Source: Adiantum capillus-veneris
Lineage: Eukaryota > Streptophyta > Polypodiopsida > Polypodiales > Pteridaceae
Direction: 5' to 3'
Assembly: GCA_014529385.2 (NCBI GenBank)
Contig: CM043958.1
Span: 140,968,234 to 141,032,233, forward strand
Length of the DNA: 64,000 nucleotides
Part shown: positions 10,565-24,063 of the stretch, in pieces
Layout of the letters: each line of letters starts with the position of its first letter
How positions within the stretch are numbered: position 1 is the first letter of the stretch
Program-made: the position numbers and the translations under genes
Notes under the pieces: model-generated
The model's database searches: none
Seen by the model: only the letters and a program-made list of their open reading frames with translations
Told to the model about the DNA's origin: nothing

Positions 10565-13303
10565 TGAGGAAGATGAGGAATACACTAAATATCACAAGAC
10601 TATCACAATATACACTAAATCCAGACTATCACAAGATGAGGAATACACTAAATATGGCAGATACTTGATAGATATGGGAACCGCACATAGATTGGCCATT
10701 GTGAATGGCCTACAAAGATTTTCGACAGCTGGAGGTTTTACTTGCTTTCCACACCGACATGGTGCCAGCACAGTGGATTATGTTATGGCCCAGCCAGGTC
10801 TCATTCCATTCTCTTAGGATTTCATGGTGGACACTAGGCCAGTTGGAGTAGCAGTTGATCATGCTATCTTGTCTTTTACCTTGACCTTTCAGTTCAGCAC
10901 AGCTCCACTAGGAGAGGTCGCCACACACACTCGGTATACCTTCATGAAGGAGACGGATTTTGTGTATATGGATGAGATATACATGCAGCTATGCACCCAG
11001 GAGCTGGGACGGCCACTAGATGAACTCAGTCAGATACTGACAGAGACGCTCCATGATGCAGCATCAGAGGCATACCCCCACAGCCAGCCCACATGGAAAC
11101 GATCTGGGAGCATGCCCCAGAACAGTTGGTATGATGAGGAGTGTAGAGAGACGAGGATCTAATTTCAGAGGGAAGTGCTCATGGGTATTACCACACATAG
11201 ACAATCACGGATTATCTTTCGCCGCCTAGTGCGACGAAAGAAAAGGGCTTATCTATCTCAGCCAGAGTGGGATCTGTATCAGTTATTTATAAGTCAGGAC
11301 TCAGGCGAAGCATGGAGGCTATTCCACGAGCATTCACCACCACCAGCGGTCACCTCCACTGAGACATGGGGGGAATATGCCACATCTCTCTACACAGCAT
11401 TAGGGCAACCACCTCTGTTGGACCCACTAGAGACATGCCCGGAGACATGTTCTTTCTTTATTGCCGAGAGGGTAAGGAAAGCCATTTACAGGATGAAGAC
11501 AAGGAGAGCACATGATCATGATGGTTTGGTAGTAGAGCACTTCATCCATGGCAGAGATATGCTTGCAGAGCTCCTGGCTATGTTGTTTAATCGAGCCATG
11601 TATGAAGGCTTCTTGGAGACTTGGAGTATGTCTACGATTGTGCCTATTTTCAAGTTAGGAGATCCCATGATTATTGCACCATCATGGTTGGTCACACATT
11701 AGCCAGGTTGTATGCATCCGTTCTTGAGCAGGAGCTGAGTAGATGGGCATAGCGAGAGGGCATAAGAGCACCAAGGCAAGCAGGTTTCAGGAGAGGTTTC
11801 TCCACTCTTGACGAGATTCTGACACTCATAGCTATTATTGAGGAGGGTAGACACCATGGCAAGAGGATCTATTTTAGCTTTGTGGATTTCCGCAAAGCTT
11901 TTGACACAGTGCCGAGAGCCAGACTTATACACAGACTACAGGACATGGGTGTGCCTACAGAGCTGATATGGGGTATTGTGGCTCTATACAGGACAGTGAT
12001 GGGGCGGGTATGCACCACCGAGGGAATGTCTGACATGGTCCACTCCACTATCGGAGTAAAGCAGGGATGCCTCCGATCCCAGACTCTTTTTGGGATGTAT
12101 GTGGATGAGTTTTTGGACTATGTAGAGCGTCAGGGAGACAGGGGGGCTCAGCTGGCAGGGACATGGATTCCGCTGTTACTATATGCTGATGATATTGTGG
12201 TGATTTCTGACTCTCCAGAGGGGATGCAGCGTCATTTGGATGCTCTACATACATTTGCTCGAGACAGTGGATTGTCTGTCAATCTGGGAAAAACCAAGGT
12301 TATGGTGTTCAACACCACACCACAGTGGGTCAGGAGGTCGGCACCCACATTTACGTATGGCCAGGAGACTGTGGAGTACACAGATGCATATACTTATCTT
12401 GGGGTAGTCTTCGGTGGACCGATGTTTTCAATAAGGAGAGAATCAGAGACTAGACTGACGAGAGCATATGCAGCTTTGGGAGGACTGGAGAGGATGTGTT
12501 CGCAGGTTCAGTTTCAGGAACCGCAAACAAAGCTGTGGCTTTTTGACGCTCTAGTGGCTCGAGCTATGCTCTATGGAGTTCAGGTATGGGGACCCTCAGT
12601 AGACCACCATGGAAGATCTGGCAACACAGATGGATGGAGATGTATGGAGAGGCCTATGGTCTCTATGATCGCTCGGATGATTCGGGCTAAGGCTTCAGTA
12701 CCACATGAGATTATCCAAGCCGAGCCAAGCCAGACCCCCCCCCCCCGTGGTGGAGGCATTGACTAGATCAGTATCCTTTATGCATGGTCTATGGGATCTC
12801 CCCAGGGACAGATAGGCTCGGCTTGTTGCCCTGGAGTCATCTTGACAACTAGCTCTACAAGGCGATACAGCATGTTGGTATGGACAGATGACAACATGGT
12901 TTCAGTCGCATGGTCTCAACATGGATAGATTACCTCCGCTTCAATACTCCCTGGATGCACCCTCCCTGTCTCTCACACGGATAGAGATCACCAGACTCAT
13001 ACGCTAGGATCTGATTCAGCTAGATACCAAGAGCACATGGATACAACCAACACAGGAGCTGGGCACGAAGATGGCCTTCTACAGAGAGCATCTTCTCCAA
13101 CTCTCGGAGGACGGCATTGTGACTAGGCTTGCATACATGGATACACACATATCTCATGCGATAAGATGCGCTTTTGGACAGATACGCACATCCTCACATC
13201 AGCTTCAGATCGAGACTGGCCGATTTCGAGGGGTGCCAGCAGGGGCCAGGATATGTCACCTATGTAACTTAGAGCCAGAGACAGAGCTGCACTACACGTC
13301 ACT
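10560..13303 (+). pseudogene. LINE-B ORF2 pseudogene (endonuclease end, RT, part of CCHC), B1
   Basis: Recognisable blocks are the endonuclease end (STVDYVMAQP near 10770; VAVDHAILSF near 10850, with VDH where SDH is usual), SWYDEECR near 11130, and an RT region from about 11175. The frame shifts near 11665 by a small deletion relative to B4, and there is an in-frame TAG near 11750. The frame 11882-12766 is open and includes VDFRKAFDTVPRA, GVKQGC, LLYADDIVV (YADD at 12182-12193) and LSVNLGKTKVMVF. A C-run at about 12737-12748 breaks the frame. CHLCNLEPETELHYTS near 13257 is the start of the CCHC motif. Dead, but the RT catalytic box is intact. Confidence 0.75.
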
Positions 13304-13309
13304 GCCCGG

Positions 13310-13835
13310 CACGACCCTTCACCAGACTTTGAGGCAGCTTGCTTCAAAGTTCATGTAGTGTTCCTTGCAACTAGAGGGAGAGAGGCCGTGGACTTGATGG
13401 TTGGCTTCTCTTTTCCCCTATGTTGCAGGGACCAGCCTGACTGGACTTTGGACTCGGTGTTGGAGTGGCTGCAGGCATATGCCCTCGAGTTCTCTCATCA
13501 CATGGGAGACCTAGGGGTTACAGACTTGGTTCAGACTTTGTGGCCATTGGCCAAGTTCTCAGTGACACCTCCAGACTCGGCAATATGTAGACACATTGTG
13601 GTTCACTTTTTTGCTTACACGCAGAGCCCGCCATGCTATGTACACATGCATGAGGACTCTTGGATAGAGAAGGTTGCCTTGCACACGGCTCGTTCTTCTT
13701 AGACTTGGGCTGGACTCTTTGTAGTCACGCCTATCTTGGGGACGCTCGGATGCTGATTACTCCCCATCCAAGCCAGCCTCAAAGATAGCACGGTTAGTTG
13801 CAACTGCAACATCAGTTCTCTCTCGCTCTCCATGA
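13310..13835 (+). pseudogene. LINE-A A3 ORF1 C-terminal part
   Basis: Reads ARGREAVDLMVGFSFPLCC and LGVTDLVQTLWPLAKFSV, followed by HMHEDSWIEKVALHTA. This is colinear with A2 (3220-2705) and A4 (55450-54930). A stop or frameshift near 13700 breaks it, but the final SVLSRSP-TGA is intact. The TGA at 13833-13835 overlaps the ORF2 ATG at 13832. Confidence 0.65.
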
Positions 13836-16800
13836 GGATCGTCTCATGGAACGTGCAGGGATTAGGTGCGCCCCTGTTTGAGCGCCAGAGGCTCCGACTA
13901 CGTCAGGAGCTTCAATGATGCCTTGTGGGAGGATTGACCTTCTTATGCTACAGGAGCATCATCTGTGTGAGAGCCGCATTAGACAATGTGGTCAGCTTTT
14001 GCGTGGGCGGTATGAGACATTCTGGTCAGCTGCATTTGGACATGGTGGCTTTTAGGGAGGGGTATGTATGGCTATTGCGGACTCTTGGCAGTAGGCCATT
14101 GTGGATAGAGGTATTATTGTGCCTGGCAGGGCTTAGTGCATTACTATGCAGGTTCAGGGTTGCCTCTTGGGATTTCTGAACATCTATGCGCCCAATGTGG
14201 CGAGTGCATGTGCAAAGTTTTGGTCTCACATTGTAGAGTCTCTGTCGCAGGCGGAGCAATTGTGCATTGGGGGTGACTCCAACATGTTGGAGGACCCCTC
14301 TGACAGGATTGGAGGTAGCCATACTACTCTATATGGAGTTGAGTTGGCAGCTTGGGAGAGGCTATGTATGAATTTGCGGGTTTTAGATGTGTGGCAGCGC
14401 TCTGGCTTTGTGAGGCCCCCTGACAGCCTAGCCTTCTCTCGTTTGGTATGCAGAGTGGGAGGAGTGAATCTATCTCGGATAGATCGTTTCTACTCTAGTG
14501 ACCATTTCTGTGACTTGGGTGGGGTTGGGACATCTTTTTCGGACCATGCACCAGTGATCCTCACAGTGACAGATAGACAGAGGAGGAGGAGCACGATGGT
14601 ACTTATCCCTGAGAGGGTCTTGCTGGACTCTGAGCTCAGAGAGCGAGTGGTGGCTCTGTGGACAGAGGGCTTGGACACGTAGGACTCTCCTGTTGATAGA
14701 GTGGCCTCTAGACTTGCTCAGCTTAGTCGGCTCTTTCTTCAGGAGTCTATAGCCCGCTTGGCTGCTGTGAGAGAGGAGGAGCAACGTGGGCGTTGCTTCC
14801 TTGCAGAGGATGTAGGAGCGCCACCCAGACAGTCCCTGGTTGGAGGAGCAGTTGCAACAGGCTTGCCAGGAGCTTGCCAACACAGAGGAGAGACGCCATG
14901 AGTTTGCTTTCCATCGACAGGCATCTCAGTGGACCCAGGTGGATGACAGAGTGACAGGGGCTTTCTTTGAGATAGTGGGACCCCGACATGCGCACGCCAG
15001 TGTCAACCAGTTGAGGAGGCCTGACGGATTAGTTGCTTCAGAGCTAGAGGACATACGTGCAGTTGCTACTGACTTTTACTGTGACCTGTTGTCAGCAGAG
15101 CCTCAGTGAGAGCGTCAGGATGCATGCAAAGAGCAAGTTTGGGCACAAATGCCTTGTCTTGTGATTGAGGAGATGCGCCAAAGGCTTGAGCTGACTCTTC
15201 AGCTAGAGGAGCTCCACGCGGCCCTCAGAGCACTTCCCCGTGGTAGCTGTCCAGATGAGAATGGTTTGACTCTCAGTTTTTTCTTAGAGTATTGGGACTT
15301 GCTTGGCTTAGAGCTTTGCAACGCTTTTCAGTACATCCTACACACAGGAGAGATGCCTCACAGCATGAGTGAGGGCCAACCAGGTGTTGTTGGCTACTGT
15401 GTGGTACATTACATCTTGTTGGATCTTTTCGAGTTCTTGCATCAGCCTGGTAGAGAGGCTGATCAGGAATTTCCTTTGGTCAGGGCGCGACACTCAGATA
15501 GCGTGGGCCAAAGTGGCCTGGCAGGTCATTACTCTACCTTCTTCTATGGGGGGGTTGGGGATCATAGACCCAGCACAGTAGAGCAGAGTCCTTCTTGGGA
15601 AGTTTGTTGTCAGAGGACTGCTTCTGGGGGAGGAGCCTAGGAAGGAGTTTTTGCTTCAGCGGCATAGAGCTAGAGTGCCTCAGGCTCGAGGCCCTTGGAG
15701 ACCTTCGATCAGATGGATTTTCACAGAAATGCGCAGAGTTGGCCTAAGCAGGAGACTGGAGGACCGTTTTGTTGTGAGTTTGCTTCGCTCCTGGGAGCAG
15801 CTGCGAAGAGGCCTGGAGCAGCATCAACCTACTTGCACGGAGGACCGCCTGAGACAGCCCCTTGTTTGGAACCCCATAGTCAGCACTTAGAGAGGCCACT
15901 TGGTTGGTAGTAGGCCTCATGTTTCTTGGGGTTCCACGACATAGGGTCCAACACGCACTTTTAGGTGACTGGCAACAGTTCTCAGGTTTGTCAGAGGAGC
16001 TTCAGAGCATCCAGCTACAGGGCATGAGAGGGGTGCAGAGCATGTGTCAGGACATCACAGAGGTAGTACCAGCTGAGTGGCTTACACCTCTCGAGTCAGC
16101 AGCGCCCAAATGGATGGGGGCCTTCACGCGATTGGAGGTCCTCAATGCAATTCCGGCTTGCTCAGAGACTATGCTCCATGTTTTTCGAGCTACAAGGGGG
16201 TGGGTCATTTACACCGAGCCGTAGTAGAGGCTCCACAGGTTGCAGTGTTGTTTTCTGAGGATCCGAGTTGTGGGCATCTGTGGGAGGACTTGTGTCATAG
16301 ATCCTGACCTAGCAGCTCTTGAGACAGGCCATTGGAGGGTGTGGGCTTGGGAGAGCTTTCCATTGGTACGAGTGCAGTGGGATCTTGGAGAGTGGTTTTG
16401 GAGGGACCCTTTCTCCTTAGTAGACCATCTAGGTGTCCCTTTCTTTCAGTACACTGTTCGACTAGGACGTCACATACTGGCAGCACGGAGAGAGACTTGT
16501 CTTGCTGCAGCACCTCATTGGCAGGAGGAGGGTCTCACAACTGAGTTCTTGTCAGCTTTTTGGGCGAGGTTGTGGGACGCCAGGCAGTCGCGGTGAGTCA
16601 TGTTGTTCCAGTGGCTAGTTGCACATAGAGCTATAGCAGTAGGGAGTTGGCTTGTACATAGTCTCTTGGCAGCATGTGCAGCTTGTGACCATCCTTTGGA
16701 TAGTCAGCGTCACTGTCTTTGGGATTGCCCTATGGCACAACAGGTTTGGCTTCGGGTCCTTTGGCTGATGCCAATTCTTTCCACTGCACGACAGTACACT

Positions 16801-17232
16801 TGGGGGGCAACTGCTTGGTCCACTCTCACGGGCTCTCCATTACAGTTTGAGCTATCCTCCACCAACAGGATGATAGTGATACAGGGGGGTCGACCTACAC
16901 TCGAGCCTGCTACAGAGCTTACCCCATAGGAGTGGTGCAGCGAGAGAGAGGTGTGTTGGGAGCTCGTCTGTGGCCTGACCCTCTGGCTCATCTGGCGGCC
17001 CCGCTGCTTCTGCATCTTCGAGGCTCGCCTTGTGCCACCAGTGGAGACTATTCGAGATTTTTGGCTGGAGCTGATCGATACTCTCAGGGGATAGTTCGAG
17101 AGACTTCAGGGCAGCTCCGAGTGCATGCTGGAGTGCAGAGAGGAGTTCCTTCGACTTTGGCGCCCTGGGCCTTTCTTCACTATGATCGGGGGTGAGCTCA
17201 GTTGGCACTACCGTCCACTTGTGTGGCTTTTT
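13832..17232 (+). pseudogene. LINE-A A3 ORF2 pseudogene (endonuclease, zf-RVT-like end; RT lost)
   Basis: ORF2 starts MRIVSWNVQGLGAP at 13832, a classic APE-endonuclease N-terminus. SRIDRFYSSDHF and FSDHAPVILTV lie near 14480-14560. The linker region is at 14840-15109 and the early RT (ALPRGSCPDENGL) at 15149-15370. After the deletion come FLWSGRD-type sequence and GGLGIIDPA. The zf-RVT-like stretch FQWLVAHRA...CAACDHPLDSQRHCLWDC lies at 16600-16735. The WLIWRPRCFCIFE C-terminal motif is near 16990. The RT palm and YxDD box are absent and several stops occur. Confidence 0.75.
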
Positions 17233-17336
17233 CCTCCTCCCATCTCCTGATTTAGCCTCATTGTACATATGCTGTTTTTTTGGGTAGTTTCATTAACTAA
17301 TAGAAGGATTTTTTTCTCGGAAAAATAAATAAATTT

Positions 17337-17960
17337 GGAGCCAAAGTGTCCCAATCCGAGGCAACCATCGCGGGAGTTCGTAGGCATTGTGAGCCTACAT
17401 TCGCAACCACATCCGTTGCAGAGACGAGAATTCATCTAGAGCCTCCATCATATGACAATCTAGTCGAAGCCCCAAGAGGAGCCACTATCTTTGAGGAGTT
17501 ACTTCGTGGTTTCATGAGACATCATACAGAGGACTTGCCATGGCTCTTGCGTATCCAAAGGACATATCTATCTTCATCTCCCATTTGGCGTTGCTCTTGC
17601 CAATCTTCGCGCGCAGGGGCAGCATAGGCTGGCCGGTAACCTTCGTGGAAATCGACATTTGCATATCCTGCCATTTGCTCGACGAGCATCCACCCGGTTT
17701 GTAGCTTGGTTCACACCATCAGAGTTGGGGCAACAGAGGTTATTGTTTGCTAATAACCAACAAGGGCATTGTTGATCCACGAGGCAGTCTATGGTTTGCG
17801 AGTAGATGCATCATCACCATCCCTGTGTGTTGGACATTTCCACATCACCCAGGGGAGTCTTCCTCTCAAAAGTCGCAGTGGAGGACATTATCTAGAAGAA
17901 ACTTCATCTTAAGCGTGCATGGAGTTCGGTACAAGTACCTCACCTTAAGTAGGAGAGGAT
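17337..17960. other. No gene recognised
   Basis: Unique-looking sequence after the LINE A3 tail. A plus frame at 17346-17627 (MSQSEATIAG) has no recognisable motif. It is not the continuation of LINE B1, which would be expected if A3 had simply inserted into B1. Confidence 0.3.
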
Positions 17961-18176
17961 GCCACATGCACATGGCTCTATGTGCCAAGTGGACATGCTT
18001 CATTTGCTGCTAGAGCCAATTCTCTAGTTTTGGAACCCTCTTGCATGAATGGATTGTACAAGCGTTTTGATAGATGTTACTACACTACGGTGGGCATCTG
18101 GCATGACTTGCATATAGTTTTAGGTTAGAGGAATCCAACGAGCCATTCTCCGTGTCAATCAGATTCCTTGGTTTTG
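17961..18176 (+). repeat. Dispersed direct repeat, copy 2
   Basis: Same orientation partner of 8758-8980. Shared blocks include CACATGGCTCTATGTGCC, ATGGATTGTACAAGC and ACACTACGGTGGGCAT. The composite LINE B1/A3 lies between the two copies. Confidence 0.7.
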
Positions 18177-18674
18177 AAGAATAGATGCCCAAAATTTTCT
18201 AATACTTAGAGCAAAAGTATTCTTGAAAGCTTTTCAAGTCCTTGGAGCGTGAGGTTTTGTGACTAAAGAACTCCACCACTGCATAGAATTATCTCTAAGG
18301 AAAGCGGCTGCTCAAGAAATTTTTTATTTTTTTGTATAGTTCTTGAATGAATATATATTGTCGAACTGTTGAAAGAATTGCAATGCTTGCTTTCGATCTT
18401 TCGACGGAAACTCCTCCGAGTGGAAAGAAGCTTGTGTGGGCTCTCAAAAAGAAGCTTTTGCATTGTCTGGTGCTGAAGGAGGGAAACCTCGAGGCACCAA
18501 AGGCGGTAGCATGTAATTCAAGAAGTGTTCAAATCTCTTTAGAATAGGCAAATTTTGTCGAGGATGTCGCGAAGCTCATCGATGAGGAACCACAAGTATT
18601 TGTTAGAATCCAAAAACGACATCCTATCTGTTTTGGAAGAACTAGTTTGCTTGTCAACACAGAAAATGATTGAA
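18177..18674 (-). other. Probable leader or gag start of a minus-strand LTR element; no frame recognised
   Basis: This lies directly downstream, on the minus strand, of a primer-binding site at 18675-18686, so it should be the internal leader of that element. No gag motif is readable. Confidence 0.35.
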
Positions 18675-18758
18675 GCTCTGATACCACTATATCTGCTGTG
18701 GTCACCATGTGCCAACAAAAAAAAAACAAAACTGGAATAGACTTTAGCACTCCAACGC

Positions 18759-18762
<4 letters not shown>
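18675..18762 (-). mobile_element. Family T LTR end and primer-binding site, minus strand
   Basis: The minus strand reads GAGTGCTAAAGTCTATTCC, then TTGGCACATGGTGACC, then TGGTATCAGAGC (18686-18675). This is the order seen at the end of every family T LTR: CT-rich tract, GTGCTAAAAGTCTGTTC, GGCACGTGGTGCCCG, then a PBS complementary to initiator tRNA-Met. Only the LTR end survives. Its (CT)n tract appears to be the (GA)n at 18763-18847, which T1 interrupts. Confidence 0.6.

Positions 18763-18847
<85 letters not shown>
18763..18847 (+). repeat. (GA)n microsatellite
   Basis: About 42 GA units. The left side is a minus-strand family T LTR end and the right side is the start of LTR element T1. It is best read as the expanded CT tract that all family T LTRs carry, into which T1 inserted. 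Confidence 0.95.
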
Positions 18848-18850
<3 letters not shown>

Positions 18851-19329
18851 CAAATTGCTGACGTGTCAAAAGCCCTGAAGAATGGAGCCAACTTACAGAT
18901 GCCGGCCGAGGGGCCTAAACCCTAAGAAGAACAAGTAGCAAAAGAAGAAGTCCTACCAACTTATGGGGATCCCGTTCGATGGGGCCCTAGTGACAAAGGG
19001 ATTAAAATAAAGGAGGACTCACGCACACGCACACACACGCAACACTGATGATGTGGCAGCTGTACGGACGCTCCGCGTTTTGCGCTAACTGATGACGTGG
19101 CAGTTGTACGGAATTCCGCAAATCGCGTTGGCAGCTTTTTGGCATTGGTTTTGGACCAGAAGCGCCACTCCGAGTCGTGTGTCGTCTCTCTCTCTCAATT
19201 TAGTTGTTATTGAACTGCTAAAAGTTTGTTCAGTCTGCTCTTTTCTATTGGCACGTGGTGCTTGTCGTGTGACAATGGTATCAGAGCATCAAGCGTGTGC
19301 TTTTCTGAAAGCAGACCGGCTTCTCTGGA

Positions 19330-20790
19330 ACCAGAAAGTATGAGAGCTTCCAAGTGGCAACCTTCTCAGCCGTCTTTTCCGATTGGGAGAGTTTTCAAGA
19401 ATATGGTGCAGCCATCTGACCCTGATCCAGTGCCACCGCCTTTGCCACCGCCATTGCCCCCACCTCCATCACCACCACCGCCACCAGGCTACAATGGTTG
19501 GAGCCCATATGGATACCCTTATTATCCATACCCGGATATGTGCCTAACCAACCCAAAGATTTCAAAGATGGCGGCATGATAGTCAAATTTTTCACTTTTT
19601 CTAGGGTGAAGGATCGCAAGAAAGCATTGCAGTTCCTACAGCAATAACATCTATTCTTTGGGGAACTATACAGAAGAATCCAAGATTTCTCGAGCAGCAA
19701 GATCTCTTAAAGATAATGCTATGCAATGGTGGAGTTCAATCACGACACAACCGCATGCTCCAAGGACCTGGCAAGCTTTCAAGACAGTTTTGGACGTAGT
19801 TACATGACTTCGATGTTTGAAGTCTGGATTTTGGCAGAGTGGGGCAACTTGAAAATGCTTGCCGCCGAAACCATGGACGAATATAACCAAAGGTTTCTCG
19901 ACGTGTACCTTCCGGTGTCCTTCTTTAGATCTGTTCCCTTGGAGGCCCAATGCGAGCGATACACCATTGGAATACCATCACCATTGCAGGAATATTGTCT
20001 ATCCAAGCAGGTCTCCACCATGCAAGAACTTATGGACCATGCCGCAATCGACTACAAACTGATGAAGGGAAAGCTAGAGTTTACCACAGAAGAATCTCCG
20101 GCCACTAACTACAACTTTCGGCAACAACGAACAAATTCTCGAGTCACGTGAAAATCAACCACAAAGGCCTCGTTTGATGCCTCAACAACAAGACACCTTA
20201 CTACAAGAAGGCCGATGCTTTGGATGCTTTCAAACAAGGTATAATCATTTTAATTGTCCCAAACGCATTGATAGACCAGAGGAGCCGATGCCTGCACCAA
20301 CGGTCAGCAGAACCCCAGTGCCACCTCCTGCTAAGAGAGCTAGACCCGCTATTGGACTAGTTCCTGATATTTATGGCATACGCCTTGAGAGTACAAATGA
20401 ATTGTGTTGAGCATATGGCAAAGTCAATGGCTTCAAAGCCCTTATTTTCTTTGACCCCGGAGCTACAGAGAATTTCATCAATCCATAACTCTTAAAGCAG
20501 ATGCACTTTGATTATGATGCAGAGGGTGGAGAAATTGAAGCTGAGCTAGCCACGGTGCAAACTCAGAAAGTAATACCGCTCATTGGTGCTCTTCTAGTGA
20601 CTATTCAAGATTATCATGAAAAAGCTGATTTCCACAGCATGAAGTTGGGCAATTGTGATGTTCTCTTGGGCATGCCTTGGCACGACAAGAATGATGCAGC
20701 TGTCCAGGTTCGGAACCGAACCATCACCGTGATGCAGAAGGACAAGCGAGTCGTCCTCAAAGTTCGATTGTCCAAACAAAACCTCGAATG
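19330..20790 (+). pseudogene. T1 gag-protease pseudogene
   Basis: The frame starts near 19340 with a proline-rich N-terminus (PPLPPPLPPPPSPPPPP at about 19428-19490) and stops at 19577. A gag core follows at 19726-20151 (TMDEYNQRFLDVYL, EYCLSKQVSTMQELMDHA). A knuckle-like CFGCFQTRYNHFNC is near 20218. A retropepsin-like block FFDPGATENFI lies near 20450, with DPG in place of D-T/S-G, as in the intact Gypsy here. VLLGMPWHDKND is near 20670. Several stops interrupt it. Gag would form the particle and the protease would cleave it. Confidence 0.65.
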
Positions 20791-21590
20791 AACTCTCTCT
20801 ACTTGTTTTTCTTCTTAGCTAGAAAGTATTGTCTGAAAATTTGTTTGAAATGGATGGTATCTGTTATGTTTTGGTGCCGATTTGAAATGTTTGACTCTGG
20901 TTTTAATATTGGTTTCAATGATTGGTGATTATACTCTCGGGTGGAGTAGTGAGAAATGATGATTGAAAAGTGTTGTTTTTGACTCTCGGCCCGAACCTGG
21001 ATGGTTATGCGAGAGGAGTATTAAGAAGTCTGAGCAGTGGTTACTCTCAACACCTCCAAACATCGCAAGCTACGGTCTGGGGGGCGTTTGGTTGTAAAAG
21101 GTCTCTATATCTCCTAGCCCGGACCTTTTTAGGTTATGTGGGAGGAGTGATGAGGGAGTCGTTGAATATCTCTCGGCCCAGACCTTGTTAGGTTATGCGG
21201 GAGGAGTGTTCATCGGCGGCTTTATGTTTCTATGTTTCTATGTCTTGTAACATGCATATGTGAGCATTTGTGTTGCATTATAATGTGCCAACCACTGAAT
21301 ATTCCTAATTGGATGAGATTGCTTGGGTATGTAATTTTAGTGCATCAAGACACCCGTGGAAGATTAGTGAGGTCTGGGTGTGATGGCTAATTTTACTACG
21401 CCGGAATATCAAGAGCTCCGATCTGGACGAAAGGAGAAGCCAACTCCTTGATCAAAAGAGCCGAAAGGAGTAGCTAACTCCTTAACAAAAAGAGAAAAGT
21501 GATTGTCCCTTGGAAATTTTTAAGCTAACTCGAGTTGTTTTGTAGATATGATGTAATTGCAGACGATTACTTTCTTTCAAGAAGGGGGAA

Positions 21591-23688
<2,098 letters not shown>

Positions 23689-23767
<79 letters not shown>
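23689..23767 (+). repeat. (GA)n microsatellite between LINE B3 and B2
   Basis: About 39 GA units. On the minus strand it is the (CT)n tail after the B3 3' UTR and also the sequence just upstream of the truncated 5' end of B2. Confidence 0.95.
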
Positions 23768-23770
<3 letters not shown>

Positions 23771-24063
23771 GAAATGTTATATTAAACGTCTTCAAAAGGC
23801 CAAAATGACCAAACTGATACAATCTTGGTGGATCTAATACTATGTTTGGGTAAAATGAAGTAAAGTGAAAAACTAAAATCTTAACTGCTAGATGTGAACT
23901 AAGCAGCTAGCTGGAACTGTGTAGGATATGAGTAGGGGGTTGAGAGTAGTGATTGGGGCTAATACAACACAATGTGGGTGTGCGTGTGGGAATATAATGG
24001 GTGAGAGCTGATACAAAGGTTGATACAAGATGAGCAGGGTGTACAATCCTCAAAAGAGCTAAA

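Larger units (their letters stand above)
9719..13303 (+). mobile_element. LINE-B copy B1, 3'-truncated and internally deleted
   Basis: This non-LTR element has a leader (9719-10237), a coiled-coil ORF1 remnant, the endonuclease C-terminus, an RT with an intact YADD box and the start of the C-terminal CCHC motif. It begins directly after (CT)n. It lacks about 1.1 kb between ORF1 and the endonuclease relative to B4. At about 13303 it ends abruptly within the CCHC region (ETELHYTSLP), where LINE A3 begins. Its own 3' end is not found after A3. Confidence 0.8.
13304..17336 (+). mobile_element. LINE-A copy A3, 5'-truncated, RT deleted
   Basis: LINE-A sequence starts in the C-terminal part of ORF1 and runs to the family 3' end, GGATTTTTTTCTCGGAAAAA near 17306-17325. 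That 3' end matches the reverse complement at 50390-50420 in A4. A deletion of about 900 bp near 15372 joins MSEG of the early RT to NQVLLATVWY beyond it. The whole RT palm is lost, with GCC microhomology at the joint. The left boundary abuts LINE B1. Confidence 0.85.

Noticed and set aside
17346-17627. Frame starting MSQSEATIAG as a gene
   Set aside because: No motif, only 93 codons, and no splice or homologous support in the window.
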